64,000 bases of DNA, taken from NCBI GenBank assembly GCA_963849065.1, contig CAWKFM010000005.1, positions 1,922,001 to 1,986,000 on the forward strand, given 5' to 3'. The stretch comes from TOLSYN sp963849065. GTDB taxonomy: Bacteria; Acidobacteriota; Terriglobia; Terriglobales; Acidobacteriaceae. The notes beneath the pieces are model-generated. The model had not been told where the DNA came from. It saw only the letters and a list, made by a program, of their open reading frames with translations, and made no database searches. How positions within the stretch are numbered: the stretch's first letter is position 1; the number at the start of each line of letters is the position of its first letter. Positions 49,541-58,631 of the stretch are shown here, piece by piece. The position numbers and the translations under genes were made by a program.

Positions 49541-49891
49541 TCATCGGCCGTTTCCGTCGTCCATGAGCGCAGCCACTTCGCGCACCAGGACGGGCAGCTT
49601 CGACTGAACGATGTCCCAGACAATGCGTTCGTCCACCTGGGCATAGGCATGAACCAGAATATTGCGGAAAGCAACGATGCTGCGAAAGTCGGTAAGCTTT
49701 GCCGCCAGGGCTGCGTCTACGCGGGCGAGCTGCGCGAGCGCCTCGCCGATAATGGCAAAGGCCCGCTCCACGGCCATACGCAGCATCGCGTCCGGCTGGT
49801 AATTCGCGAAGCTTTTGCCAGCCGTGAACTGCTAGGCCAGTCCGGCGGCCTCCTGAATGTCGTAGAGATACTTCCGTGCCTCAAGCCGCAT
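49541..49891 (-). pseudogene. HEPN-domain toxin (HepT-like) with in-frame amber codon
   Basis: Full frame of 116 codons begins at the ATG at 49891, overlapping the MNT stop: MRLEARKYLYDIQEAAGLA, then TAG (49832-49834), then QFTAGKSFANYQPDAMLRMA and the HEPN core ending in RNILVHAY, the RX4HxY active site. A downstream Met at 49786 could still give an 81-residue product, but it lacks the first helix. HepT is an RNase partnered by MntA. The nonsense codon suggests toxin inactivation. Confidence 0.75.
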
Positions 49892-50189
49892 AGAGCAACG
49901 CCTTACTTTGCTCGATACTCTGGCGAAAATATGGGTTCCGGATGGCGGAACCTACCACAAGATCGACGGGCCGTCCGAAGAGTTGCTCCACGGATTCCTT
50001 GAAGCCGAAAAACGAAGCGGCATAGCCGCCGTCCGGCGTGGCTTCGAACTCCACCAGAAAATCAAGATCGCTGCGCTCCGGATCGTAGGCATCGCCGAGG
50101 GCCGAGCCAAACAGTTCCAACCGGCGAATGTGAAACTGGCGGCAGAGTGCGATCAACTCAGCCCGATGTTCCGCAATGGTGGAATTCAT
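49881..50189 (-). CDS. mntA: MNT-type nucleotidyltransferase antitoxin
   Basis: 102 residues. Minimal nucleotidyltransferase: ELFGSALGDAYDPERSDLDF contains GSx10DxD, and the third Asp is in PVDLVV. MntA-type antitoxins AMPylate HepT at the Tyr of RX4HxY. Overlaps the HEPN gene by 11 nt. Intact although the toxin is interrupted. Confidence 0.88.
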   Translation of the reverse strand: MNSTIAEHRAELIALCRQFHIRRLELFGSALGDAYDPERSDLDFLVEFEATPDGGYAASFFGFKESVEQLFGRPVDLVVGSAIRNPYFRQSIEQSKALLYAA

Positions 50190-50284
50190 GGTTTCCGCTC
50201 TCCATTCCTAAGATATCCCAGCTACTTTCTATTGTCGCAGATGCGCTGGGTACGCTACCGCGACCTGGAGTGGCTCCGCAGGCG

Positions 50285-51640
50285 CTATCGCGGACTGTTG
50301 GAGCGCAGGTCGTAGTTGACGCCGTCCATTTCGCCGCTTTGCGGGATGGGCAGCAGGATGCGCACGATGGTTCCGGCGCCGGTGCGGCTTTCCACTTCGA
50401 CGCGGGCGGCATCGCTGAACAGCACTTGGAGGCGCTCGCGGACATTGGCCATGCCGATTCCGGTGCCATGCTGCGGGGCGCTCCACTCGCTGACCTCGGA
50501 GCCGGGCTCGACGATGCCCACGCCGTCGTCTTCCACCTCGATCACCAACATGCCGTCCGCGATGCGGCTACGCAGATAGATGGTGCCACCGGTGATTTTG
50601 GGCGAAAGGCCGTGCTTGATGGAGTTCTCCACGATGGGCTGAATGAGCATGGCGGGCACCGTGACTTCCAGGCTGGCCGGGTCCAGTTCCTTGACCACCT
50701 TCAGCTTGTCGCGCCCGAAGCGGATGACCTCGATGTCCAGGTAGTCGTCGATGAATTCGAACTCCTCGCGCAAGGCCACGAACTGGTCTCCCTTTTTGAG
50801 CAAGCGGCGGAGAATCTTGGAGAGCTTGAGAATCATCTCGCGCGCCGTGTCGGGATCGAAGCGCACCAGCGAAGCCACGGAGTTGAGCGTGTTGAACAGG
50901 AAGTGAGGATTGATCTGGCTCTGCAGGGCGTCCATGCGGGCCTGCAACAGTAAGAGCTCCTGTTCTTCCAGCTTCATCTCAATGCGGGTGTTGTTCAAGA
51001 CCTTGAGGGCGATGGCCACGATCATTACGGTGGTGATGTAGATGGCGGCGCGCACCAGCCAGTTATCGGAATCGAGCGCATAGGTGTAGTGGGGAAAGAA
51101 GCGGCGAGTTTCCAGGCGCAGGAACTCCAGGCCCAGGATCATGCAGAAGAATGAGGTTTGCCAATCGATGAACGATTTGGCAATGGTGCGCCGGATCCAG
51201 CGGTAGATACTGAGATCGAAGAGCGGGCTGAACGACCAGATGGCCTCGCGGTCCTTGGCCAGTTCGCGCAGGAAACCCGCGCTGAGCCCGGCAATCACGT
51301 TCAGCGGCAGGTTCATATACTCATGCATGAACAGGTAGGGCAGCGAGACCAGAATTCCGCCGCAGACACCGGCGGTGCGTCCGGCAATGACGCCGAGAAG
51401 AATGGCGGCTTCGAAGGAGACGTCGGCGGCAAGAAAGTTTTTGACCGTGGCGCGCACCAGCACGCCGAGCATGAACGGCCCGCCCACACTGGCGACCATC
51501 TCCAGCTTTTCCCAGATGTCGCGGTCTTCGTGAAAGAGCAGGCCGCGGAAGCGCCGCGAGCGGGCCAGCACGCTGCTGACGGCGGCCGAGACGCCGAGCT
51601 GAATGAGCAGTGTGATGAGGATGAGCGGCTGATTGGTCAT
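50285..51640 (-). CDS. LytS/YpdA-type sensor histidine kinase
   Basis: 451 residues from the ATG overlapping the AlaX-like gene stop (ATGA). Five to six N-terminal membrane helices (5TM-5TMR_LYT-like, GRTAGVCGGILVSLPYLFMH), a coiled coil (EEQELLLLQARMDALQSQIN), the phosphoacceptor NPHFLFNTLN, and an HATPase region (VENSIKHGLSP, VEDDGVGI, GTGIGMANVRERLQ). Usually paired with a LytTR regulator, which is not adjacent. Its final 31 codons are duplicated at 49432-49526. Confidence 0.92.
   Translation of the reverse strand: MTNQPLILITLLIQLGVSAAVSSVLARSRRFRGLLFHEDRDIWEKLEMVASVGGPFMLGVLVRATVKNFLAADVSFEAAILLGVIAGRTAGVCGGILVSLPYLFMHEYMNLPLNVIAGLSAGFLRELAKDREAIWSFSPLFDLSIYRWIRRTIAKSFIDWQTSFFCMILGLEFLRLETRRFFPHYTYALDSDNWLVRAAIYITTVMIVAIALKVLNNTRIEMKLEEQELLLLQARMDALQSQINPHFLFNTLNSVASLVRFDPDTAREMILKLSKILRRLLKKGDQFVALREEFEFIDDYLDIEVIRFGRDKLKVVKELDPASLEVTVPAMLIQPIVENSIKHGLSPKITGGTIYLRSRIADGMLVIEVEDDGVGIVEPGSEVSEWSAPQHGTGIGMANVRERLQVLFSDAARVEVESRTGAGTIVRILLPIPQSGEMDGVNYDLRSNSPR
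50286..50380. repeat. 95-bp direct repeat, copy inside the histidine kinase gene
   Basis: Partner of 49432-49526; covers the stop codon and last 31 codons of the kinase. Confidence 0.85.
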
Positions 51641-52947
51641 GACGTTCCTGCGGCGGCCAGCTCGCGCAGCCGCTGCGCGGCCCGGGCAATCAGCCCGGGA
51701 ATCCGTTCCGCTGAGGGCACGCCGCCCTGGGCCAGTTCGCGTGTGCCGCCGCCGCGTCCGCCAACGGAGCTGACGATGGCCTTGAGTTCGGCGCCGGCAT
51801 CGAATGCGGGGCCGCACGAGTGGGCGCCAAGCGAGTGGGCAAAGACCAGCGCGGGAGTTCCCTGCCCTGCGCCGAGCAGCGCGATGACGTTGGCTTCGGC
51901 GGCGATTAGCTTTTGGGCATAGAGATTGATGAATTCGAGGTCGCGGCCGGCGAAATACTCCGCCACAATCTTGCGGCCGTGCGTCGAGGGAGTGCGCGCC
52001 AATGTTTGCTGTGCGGTGAGCCCGGCGATTTCGGCGAGCAGCTTCTGCTGCTGCTTCTGCGCGGACTTGCCGGAGTCGATCAACTTCGCGGTCTGTGCCG
52101 GAACTTCGCACAGCTGCGCGGAGTAGAGAGCGGAGGCTTCGGTGAGGAGCTGGAAATCCTTGCGCGCAAGGCGCAGCGCGCGCGCGCCGCAAACAAATTC
52201 GACGCGCACTCCCTGTCTCAGTCGCTCTGCCTTGCGCAGCTGGATGTTGCCGATCTGCCCGGTTGTCTTTACGTGCGTGCCGCAGCAGGCGCAGACATCG
52301 ACGCCACGGATTTCAATGAGACGCAGGGTTGGGCGGTCGCCTTCCGGAAGTTTGCGGACTCCGATGGCGCGCGCCTGCTCGGGCGTAACCTCGTGCGTCA
52401 GCACCTGGCGGTCCTCCCACACAAACTGGTTGGCGTAGCGCTCGGCCTGCTCCAGTTGGGCGCTGCCGAGGCTGGCGATATCGAGGTCGATGGTGCAGCT
52501 TTCCCCACCCAGATGAGAGCTGAGTGTCTGCACATCGAAGCCCCTGAGAAATGCAGCCGAAAGCACGTGCTGCCCCGAGTGCTGTTGCATGTGGTCCTGG
52601 CGGCGCTCTACGTCGATGAAACCGCGCACGCGGAGCGGGAATGGAAGCTGGGCCGCGAAGTTTTCGGGGGCGTTCTCGACGATGTGCAGGATTTTGCCGG
52701 TAGATTCCTCCTCGACGACCTCCGAGACGCGAAGCTTGGGCAGACCGACCGGCTCCTCCGAGGTAGCAGAGACGAAATCCACCCATCCGGTGTCGAAGGG
52801 CTGGCCGCCGCTGGTGGCGTAGAAGGCGGTACGGTCCAGCAGCAGCGCCGAACGGCCATCGGCCAGTTCGCGGAGCGACTCGACCGAGGCGGTGAAGTTG
52901 TAGAGGAACGAGTTCTGGTAATAGAGGCGCTCGGTCATATCCGTCAT
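51637..52947 (-). CDS. AlaX-type alanyl-tRNA editing protein with DHHA1 domain
   Basis: 436 residues from Met at 52947 or 52938. Editing domain: DRTAFYATSGGQPFDTGWVD, the zinc site HMQQHSGQHVLSA and CACCGTH. A coiled part and a DHHA1 domain follow (VIALLGAGQGTPALVFAHS, SVGGRGGGTRELAQGGVP). AlaX-L proteins hydrolyse Ser-tRNA(Ala) or Gly-tRNA(Ala) in trans. No synthetase domain is present. Confidence 0.92.
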   Translation of the reverse strand: MTDMTERLYYQNSFLYNFTASVESLRELADGRSALLLDRTAFYATSGGQPFDTGWVDFVSATSEEPVGLPKLRVSEVVEEESTGKILHIVENAPENFAAQLPFPLRVRGFIDVERRQDHMQQHSGQHVLSAAFLRGFDVQTLSSHLGGESCTIDLDIASLGSAQLEQAERYANQFVWEDRQVLTHEVTPEQARAIGVRKLPEGDRPTLRLIEIRGVDVCACCGTHVKTTGQIGNIQLRKAERLRQGVRVEFVCGARALRLARKDFQLLTEASALYSAQLCEVPAQTAKLIDSGKSAQKQQQKLLAEIAGLTAQQTLARTPSTHGRKIVAEYFAGRDLEFINLYAQKLIAAEANVIALLGAGQGTPALVFAHSLGAHSCGPAFDAGAELKAIVSSVGGRGGGTRELAQGGVPSAERIPGLIARAAQRLRELAAAGTS

Positions 52948-53187
52948 CTGGAATGATACCGCCAATGCGGCGGAGGACAAAAAACGGTAGGGACGGACTC
53001 GCGGCTATAGCGGTTCCACTGAAGGTGGGTCACCGGCTGAAATGCCTCTTGGGCCGGGTGGCATACTTCAACGGCGCAGGGATTCCTCGCTACGCTTCGG
53101 AATGACAACTTAGGAGCGACAGCAAGTGCAAAGACAAGGGCGACCCCGAGGTACATCAACTCTGAAACTTTAAAGCTTGAGCAGCGT

Positions 53188-53916
53188 TTATAGCTTGCGC
53201 AGCAGAGCGCTGTTGCTGCGGAAGAGTTTGCGTTCGCGGCGGCGCTGGAAGCCGGGCATCCCGGCGCGTTTGTCGCGAATGCGGATGGCCTGCTGCCTGG
53301 CTTCGGCGCGGTGTCCGGTCTCGGCTAGGAATTCGGCGTAGTGGAGCTGGGTTTCGGTGAGGGTTGAGGTGCGCAGAACCTGCTCGAAGAGGCGCTGCGC
53401 GCGACCGATATTGCCGGTCTTCCAATCGCAGTAGGCCAGCAGTCCGGCGGCGCGCTGGAAGTCGTAGCCGGGGTCGGCGGTGACTACGCGCTCCAGATCG
53501 GCGAGAGCGGCGACGTAATCGCCCAGTTCGTACTCGGCGAGGCCGCGGCGGTAGAAGGGATCGAGCGAGTCGGTGCGCTGGGCCAGAGCGCGGTCGAAGC
53601 AGGCGCGGGCGCCGGACCAGTCACCTTTGTCTAGGCGCAGCAGGCCGAGTTCCTCATAGTTTCCCGCCGATGGATTCGACCGGATGGCGGCTTCCACCTC
53701 GCGCGCGCGGCGGCCACGCTCCACAAAGCGGAATGCGCCGGGATCGAAGAGTTCGGGGAGCCACTCGATGGCGAGATAGATGAGCGCACCCAGCGGGCCG
53801 AGAAAAAAGATGAGATAGAGCCAATAGAAACTGGGCTGGCGGCGGAAGAAATGAGTCAGCGCCAGCGCCATCAGTACAAGGCCTGGCAAACCCCAGGCAA
53901 AAAAGTGGGAGATCAT
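53188..53916 (-). CDS. Membrane-anchored TPR protein
   Basis: 242 residues from Met at 53916. Two N-terminal membrane helices (LPGLVLMALALTHFF and WLYLIFFLGPLGALIYLAIE, PLDc_N-like), then about four TPR-like units (NYEELGLLRLDKGDWSGARA, FYRRGLAEYELGDYVAALAD). Function not evident. The start lies 55 bp from the divergent HAD gene. Confidence 0.75.
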   Translation of the reverse strand: MISHFFAWGLPGLVLMALALTHFFRRQPSFYWLYLIFFLGPLGALIYLAIEWLPELFDPGAFRFVERGRRAREVEAAIRSNPSAGNYEELGLLRLDKGDWSGARACFDRALAQRTDSLDPFYRRGLAEYELGDYVAALADLERVVTADPGYDFQRAAGLLAYCDWKTGNIGRAQRLFEQVLRTSTLTETQLHYAEFLAETGHRAEARQQAIRIRDKRAGMPGFQRRRERKLFRSNSALLRKL

Positions 53917-53971
53917 CAGGAGAATCCTAGCATCCCGAGTTGCCCGGCAGAAGTTGTAAAATAAAGCACAG

Positions 53972-54817
53972 ATGCCTCCCGTCCGGCTGATTGCAATCGA
54001 CATTGATGGAACGCTGCTGGATTCCAACTTCCAGGTGAGCGAGCGCAACCTTGCGGCCTTGCGGCGGGCGCAATCGCTGGGCGTGGAAATCGCGCTGGCT
54101 ACCGGACGCCGTCATCTGTTTGCGCTGCCGGTGGCGCGGGCGCTGGGCTTTGAGGTGACGCTGATCAGCTCCAACGGCGCCATCACCAGGGGCAGTGACG
54201 GAGCGCTGTTCCACCGCGATCCGCTGCCGGTGGCATGTGCGCTGGAATTGGTGGAGCACATGACGGACTTCCGCCGGAATCTGGTGATTACCTACGATGG
54301 CGGGGAATCAGGTTCGCTGCTGCTGGAGACGCTGGAGGAGCTGACCGGCTCGATTAAAAAATGGCTGGAGAAGAACGCGCAGCATCTTCGCTTTGTGCAG
54401 CCTATCGAGCAAGGCTTAGAAGGCGATCCGATCCAGGCCATGTTTTGCGGAACGGTGGAGCGCATGGCCGCCGCGCAGCAACAGCTGATGAAGAACAAGC
54501 AACTGCTGACCCGCATCACCGCCTTGCGGACGCAGTACAACGAACGCGACCTGTGCATGGTGGACATCCTGAACAAAGGCTGCACCAAGGGCGCGGCGCT
54601 GGAGCGCTGGGCGGCCCACAAGGGATATGCGGCCTGCGAAGTCATGGCAATCGGCGATAACTACAACGATATCGAAATGCTGGAATTTGCGGGGCTGGCC
54701 TTCATTATGGGCAATGCGCCCGAGGAGCTGCGCGAGCGCGGCTGGCAAACCACTCTGAACAATAATGAAAACGGCGTGGCGCAGGCGGTGGAAGCGGCGC
54801 TGGAAGGATTAGAATAG
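53972..54817 (+). CDS. Cof-type HAD-superfamily hydrolase
   Basis: 281 residues. HAD motifs: DIDGTLLDSNF (I), ISSNGAI (II), Lys in TKGAALERW (III) and GDNYNDIEMLEFAG (IV), with a large C2B cap between. Phosphatase of small sugar or nucleotide phosphates; substrate unknown. Five bases before the transglycosylase gene. Confidence 0.9.
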   Translation: MPPVRLIAIDIDGTLLDSNFQVSERNLAALRRAQSLGVEIALATGRRHLFALPVARALGFEVTLISSNGAITRGSDGALFHRDPLPVACALELVEHMTDFRRNLVITYDGGESGSLLLETLEELTGSIKKWLEKNAQHLRFVQPIEQGLEGDPIQAMFCGTVERMAAAQQQLMKNKQLLTRITALRTQYNERDLCMVDILNKGCTKGAALERWAAHKGYAACEVMAIGDNYNDIEMLEFAGLAFIMGNAPEELRERGWQTTLNNNENGVAQAVEAALEGLE

Positions 54818-54821
54818 AGGG

Positions 54822-55544
54822 ATGAGAACTCGGCGCCTGCTCGTGACCCTGCTGGTGGTGTGCAGCTCAGTTTTTGCTGCCACCGGGTTTGCGATGGAAG
54901 TCGCGGAGCTGCGCAACGGGTTCACCATTGCACACCGCTCGCGCGAGGTGCGCGATGGTTTGGTGCGGCTTTACCTGGACGATGCAAAGTTGAGCTTTGT
55001 GGATATTCGCGCCGAGGAGATTGCAAGCTACTCCACGCAGCCGGACCCAGAGCCAGCGCCGTCCCTGGAGAGATCGCCGGCGGCAACGCTCTCGCCCGCG
55101 GCGCCCGCCAAGAGCACCGACCAGATCGTCCACGAGGCTTCCGTGTTGCAGGGCGTGGACTCCGATTTCATTCAGAGCGTCATTCGGCAGGAGAGCGCGG
55201 GAAACGCGCATGCGGTTTCCTCGGCGGGAGCACGCGGACTGATGCAGCTGATGCCGGGAACGGCCGAAAAGCTAGGAGTGAGCGACAGCTTCAGTCCGGA
55301 GCAGAACGTGCATGGCGGCGCGCGCTATCTGCGCGAACTGCTGGAGCGCTACCATGGCGACGCGGTAAAGGCGCTGGCGGCCTACAACGCGGGCCCCGGA
55401 GCGGTGGACCGCTACCAGGGAGTGCCGCCCTATCGTGAGACACGCCTCTACGTGCAGCGCGTGGTGCGCGACTACAACAAGAAGAAGGAACGCGTCGGGG
55501 AAATAGCAGCCAGGAAACAGCATTCCGTTTCTGAAAACCACTAG
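54822..55544 (+). CDS. Lytic transglycosylase (SLT domain)
   Basis: 240 residues with signal peptide (MRTRRLLVTLLVVCSSVFAA). A pro-rich linker precedes the SLT domain at about 100-215: IRQESAGNAHAVSSAGARGL with the catalytic Glu, LMQLMPGTAEKLGV, NVHGGARYLRELL, and AYNAGPGAV. Cleaves peptidoglycan between MurNAc and GlcNAc. N-terminal 30-90 resembles a short DUF4124-like strand region. Confidence 0.92.
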   Translation: MRTRRLLVTLLVVCSSVFAATGFAMEVAELRNGFTIAHRSREVRDGLVRLYLDDAKLSFVDIRAEEIASYSTQPDPEPAPSLERSPAATLSPAAPAKSTDQIVHEASVLQGVDSDFIQSVIRQESAGNAHAVSSAGARGLMQLMPGTAEKLGVSDSFSPEQNVHGGARYLRELLERYHGDAVKALAAYNAGPGAVDRYQGVPPYRETRLYVQRVVRDYNKKKERVGEIAARKQHSVSENH

Positions 55545-55612
55545 ACTCGCGCAGGGCGATCACGCTTTGCAGGAAAGGCAACCGGGAACCCAGATCCGGC
55601 GCGCTCACCCTT

Positions 55613-56719
55613 ATGAAGAAAAAACAGATTTTCTCCCTCGTTGTTGTGGCGGGCATACTCGGAGCACTGGTGTACTTCCAGTTCCGCTCCTGGCGGACCT
55701 TTGATTGGGCGAAGTTCCGCCACTACACCGGCGGGGTGAGCCTGTGGCACATCGGCGCGGGAGTTGGGCTTATCTATCTGGCATATGTGATGCGGGCCAT
55801 CCGCTGGGCCATTTTTTTGAAGCCCACGGCACCGACCAGCGTGCGGCGGCTGATCGCCCCGCAGATCATCGGCTTTGCCGCCCTGGGATTGTTTGGGCGC
55901 GCCGGCGAATTTGCCCGCCCCTACCTGATCGCGCGCAAGGAAAAGCTGACCTTCACCTCGCAGCTGGCGGTGTGGACCGTGGAGCGCTTCTTCGACCTGG
56001 GCTCCGTGGTGGTTTTGATGGGCACGTTTCTCGCCCTGAATGGCGGCGAACTCGCGCGCGACGTGCTGCAGGCCGTGCACGGCGGAGTGCATTCCGCGAT
56101 GCTCAAGGCCGGCCACAAGCTTCCACTGGTCCTGGCCGGACTGGCAGCGCTAGCGGTGCTCGCGTTTCTCCTGAAGCGGGCTTCGGGAAAATCGGCGGGG
56201 CACCTGCGGGCTCGTCTGGTTTCCTTCAAGCAGGGCTTTAACACGATTCACGACACAAAGTCGTTCGTACAACTCGTCCTGGTTTCGCTCTGCATGTGGC
56301 TGATGATCGCCGGGGCGTACGTCGAGGTGCTGCACGCATATCCACAAATACCCGTATTGATTTCGGGAGATACGTCGGGCTTGCAGAGGTTGGCCCTCAT
56401 CAACACGATCAATCTCGCCCATGTGCTGGTTATCATGGGCTGCAGCATGTTCGGGTCTGTGCTGCAGTTGCCCGGCGGCGTGGGCGGCTCGCAGTTGGCG
56501 GTAATTGGCATTTTACAAACTAGCTGGTTCGCGGCCTACAACATCACGCCCGAGCTGGCGGTGAGCTGCGGCATCATGCTCTGGCTGGTCACCTTCATGT
56601 CGGTGATTCCGGCCGGAGTGCTGCTGGCGCGCTATGAGAAAATCTCCTTCGCGCGGCTCTCCGAAGAGAGTACGCAGGAGGAAGAAGAAGTCGAGGCGGA
56701 GGAAGCCCGGACGCATTAG
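55613..56719 (+). CDS. Lysylphosphatidylglycerol synthase TM-region (flippase-like) protein
   Basis: 368 residues, UPF0104 / LPG_synthase_TM family with about eight membrane helices. Motifs: YVMRAIRWAIFLKPT, IGFAALGLFGRAGEFARPYL, TVERFFDLGSV and LPGGVGGSQLAVIG. It lacks the soluble MprF synthase domain. Probable lipid or isoprenoid-linked substrate flippase. The tail is acidic (EEEEVEAEEA). Confidence 0.87.
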   Translation: MKKKQIFSLVVVAGILGALVYFQFRSWRTFDWAKFRHYTGGVSLWHIGAGVGLIYLAYVMRAIRWAIFLKPTAPTSVRRLIAPQIIGFAALGLFGRAGEFARPYLIARKEKLTFTSQLAVWTVERFFDLGSVVVLMGTFLALNGGELARDVLQAVHGGVHSAMLKAGHKLPLVLAGLAALAVLAFLLKRASGKSAGHLRARLVSFKQGFNTIHDTKSFVQLVLVSLCMWLMIAGAYVEVLHAYPQIPVLISGDTSGLQRLALINTINLAHVLVIMGCSMFGSVLQLPGGVGGSQLAVIGILQTSWFAAYNITPELAVSCGIMLWLVTFMSVIPAGVLLARYEKISFARLSEESTQEEEEVEAEEARTH

Positions 56720-56830
56720 GGCAATGCTGCTGATACAATCGGAAGCTCAAAGGCCAGGCTGTTGGATTTAGAGTTTAACCGGGAATTTTACGGGAAAGGC
56801 CAGATGACCGCCAGCTGACGGCAAACCACC

Positions 56831-57352
56831 ATGAGATGCCCCTTTTGCGGATTTGAACAGGATAAAGTGGTGGACTCGCGCGAGAGCAAGGAAGGCGAAT
56901 CGATTCGCCGCCGGCGCGAGTGCCTGCGCTGCGAGAAGCGCTTCACCACCTATGAGCGCATCGACGAGATCCCCTACATGGTGGTGAAGAAAGACGGACG
57001 GCGCGAAAAGTTCGAGCGCCAGAAGGTGCTCAGCGGGCTGCTCCGCGCCTGCGAAAAACGCCCCGTGCCGATCAGCCAGTTGGAGCAGATCGTCAACGAG
57101 GCCGAGAGCTTCGTGATCGACAGTCCGGAGCGCGAACGCAAGACGGGCGAGGTCGGCGAACTCATTATGAACCGGCTGCGCAACCTGGATAAAGTGGCTT
57201 ACGTGCGCTTTGCCAGCGTCTATCTCGACTTCAAAGACGTGCACGAGTTCATGTCGGAGCTGCAGGATCTTCTGCGCACCAAGGACGTGCGCGAGGCTCA
57301 AGCCGCGCTGGCTTCCGCCGAACGCAATAAACAACGCACAACCAAAGAGTAG
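56831..57352 (+). CDS. nrdR: Transcriptional repressor NrdR
   Basis: 173 residues. Zinc ribbon MRCPFCGFEQDKVVDSRESK, CLRCEKRFTTYERI, then an ATP-cone (VVKKDGRREKFERQKVLSGL). Binds NrdR boxes to repress ribonucleotide reductase genes when dATP is high. No nrd gene in the window. C-terminal extension of about 20 residues after the usual end. Confidence 0.96.
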   Translation: MRCPFCGFEQDKVVDSRESKEGESIRRRRECLRCEKRFTTYERIDEIPYMVVKKDGRREKFERQKVLSGLLRACEKRPVPISQLEQIVNEAESFVIDSPERERKTGEVGELIMNRLRNLDKVAYVRFASVYLDFKDVHEFMSELQDLLRTKDVREAQAALASAERNKQRTTKE

Positions 57353-57387
57353 TTCACAACCGTTAGTACGAATTCCGGCGAGGACGA

Positions 57388-58434
57388 ATGGCTCACAAAG
57401 TTACGTTGATTCCGGGCGATGGGATCGGTCCCGAGGTGTCTGCGGCGGCAATTCGCGTGCTGCAAGCTACCGGCGTGCCCTTTGAATGGGAGAGCTTCGA
57501 GGCCGGGGCCGACGCCTTCGCTAAGTATCACGAGTACATTCCGAAGGAACTGGTAGAGTCCGTGGAGCGCACGCGGGTGGCGCTGAAAGGGCCGGTGACC
57601 ACGCCCATCGGCGGCGGATTCAGCAGCATCAACGTGCAGCTGCGCCGGCAGTTTGAACTCTTCTGCAACTTCCGTCCCATCCGCAATCTTCCCGGCGTCA
57701 CCACCCGCTATCCGGGGGTCGATCTCATCATCATCCGCGAAAACACCGAAGGTTTGTACACGGGCATCGAGCATGAGGTGGTGCCGGGCGTGGTGGAGAG
57801 CATCAAGGTCACCACCGAAAAGGCCTGCACGCGCATCTCGCGCTGGGCCTTCGAGTATGCCCGCAAAGTGGGACGCAAGAAGATTACCGCGGTTCACAAG
57901 GCGAACATCATGAAGCTTAGCGATGGCTTGTTCATCCGCTGCTCGCGTAACGTCGCCAAGGAATACCCGGAGATCACCTACGGCGAGCACATTGTGGACA
58001 ACACCTGCATGCAGCTGGTCACCAATCCCTACCAGTACGACATGCTGCTGATGGAAAATCTCTACGGCGACATCGTGAGCGATCTGTGCGCGGCCTTCGT
58101 CGGCGGCCTGGGACTGGTGCCGGGGGCGAATATCGGCAACGAGTGCGCCATCTTTGAAGCCGTGCACGGCTCGGCGCCCGACATCGCCGGGCGAGGGGTT
58201 GCCAACCCGACGGCGCTGGTGCGCTCCAGCATCCTGATGCTGCGCCATCTGGGCGAGCGCGAAGCGGCAGAGAAGGTGAAGTACGCCGTCCACGCGGTCT
58301 ATCGCGAGGGCAAACACATTACTCGCGACATGGGCGGCACCGCCAGTACCAACGAATTTGCCGACGCCGTCATTGAAGCCATGGAAAGCCCGGCCTGGCG
58401 GGAGCAGGCGGCTAAGGAAACCAACCCGGTCTAG
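57388..58434 (+). CDS. NAD-dependent isocitrate dehydrogenase-family enzyme
   Basis: 348 residues, isocitrate/isopropylmalate dehydrogenase superfamily. LIPGDGIGPEVSAAAIRVL, KGPVTTPIGGGFSSINVQLR, the substrate loop IRENTEGLYTGIEHEV, HKANIMKLSDGLF, and GDIVSDLCAAFVGGLGLVPG. S-x-N-x-x-L-R-R matches isocitrate rather than isopropylmalate enzymes. TCA cycle, NAD-type. Homoisocitrate dehydrogenase is a less likely alternative. Confidence 0.9.
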   Translation: MAHKVTLIPGDGIGPEVSAAAIRVLQATGVPFEWESFEAGADAFAKYHEYIPKELVESVERTRVALKGPVTTPIGGGFSSINVQLRRQFELFCNFRPIRNLPGVTTRYPGVDLIIIRENTEGLYTGIEHEVVPGVVESIKVTTEKACTRISRWAFEYARKVGRKKITAVHKANIMKLSDGLFIRCSRNVAKEYPEITYGEHIVDNTCMQLVTNPYQYDMLLMENLYGDIVSDLCAAFVGGLGLVPGANIGNECAIFEAVHGSAPDIAGRGVANPTALVRSSILMLRHLGEREAAEKVKYAVHAVYREGKHITRDMGGTASTNEFADAVIEAMESPAWREQAAKETNPV

Positions 58435-58631
58435 ATTGATCCGGAGCGCCAGGTATTGATTTACGGCGTTTTGGGAAAAATCTTGCCGGGAGGGCTGAAC
58501 CTCCTGCATCGTAAGCCGGAGAAAGCTCATCTTTCTACCATAGGGTTGATAGAATGGGCCGTCGTCCGGGAGGTGCTCCCGGCGCGCAACGAGCCGGCAA
58601 GGCAACGTACCACTCGCACTCTGTGGACCGC

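Noticed and set aside
51913..52956. 347-codon plus-strand frame opposite the AlaX-like gene
   Set aside because: Complementary-strand artefact; the minus-strand protein has all editing-domain motifs.
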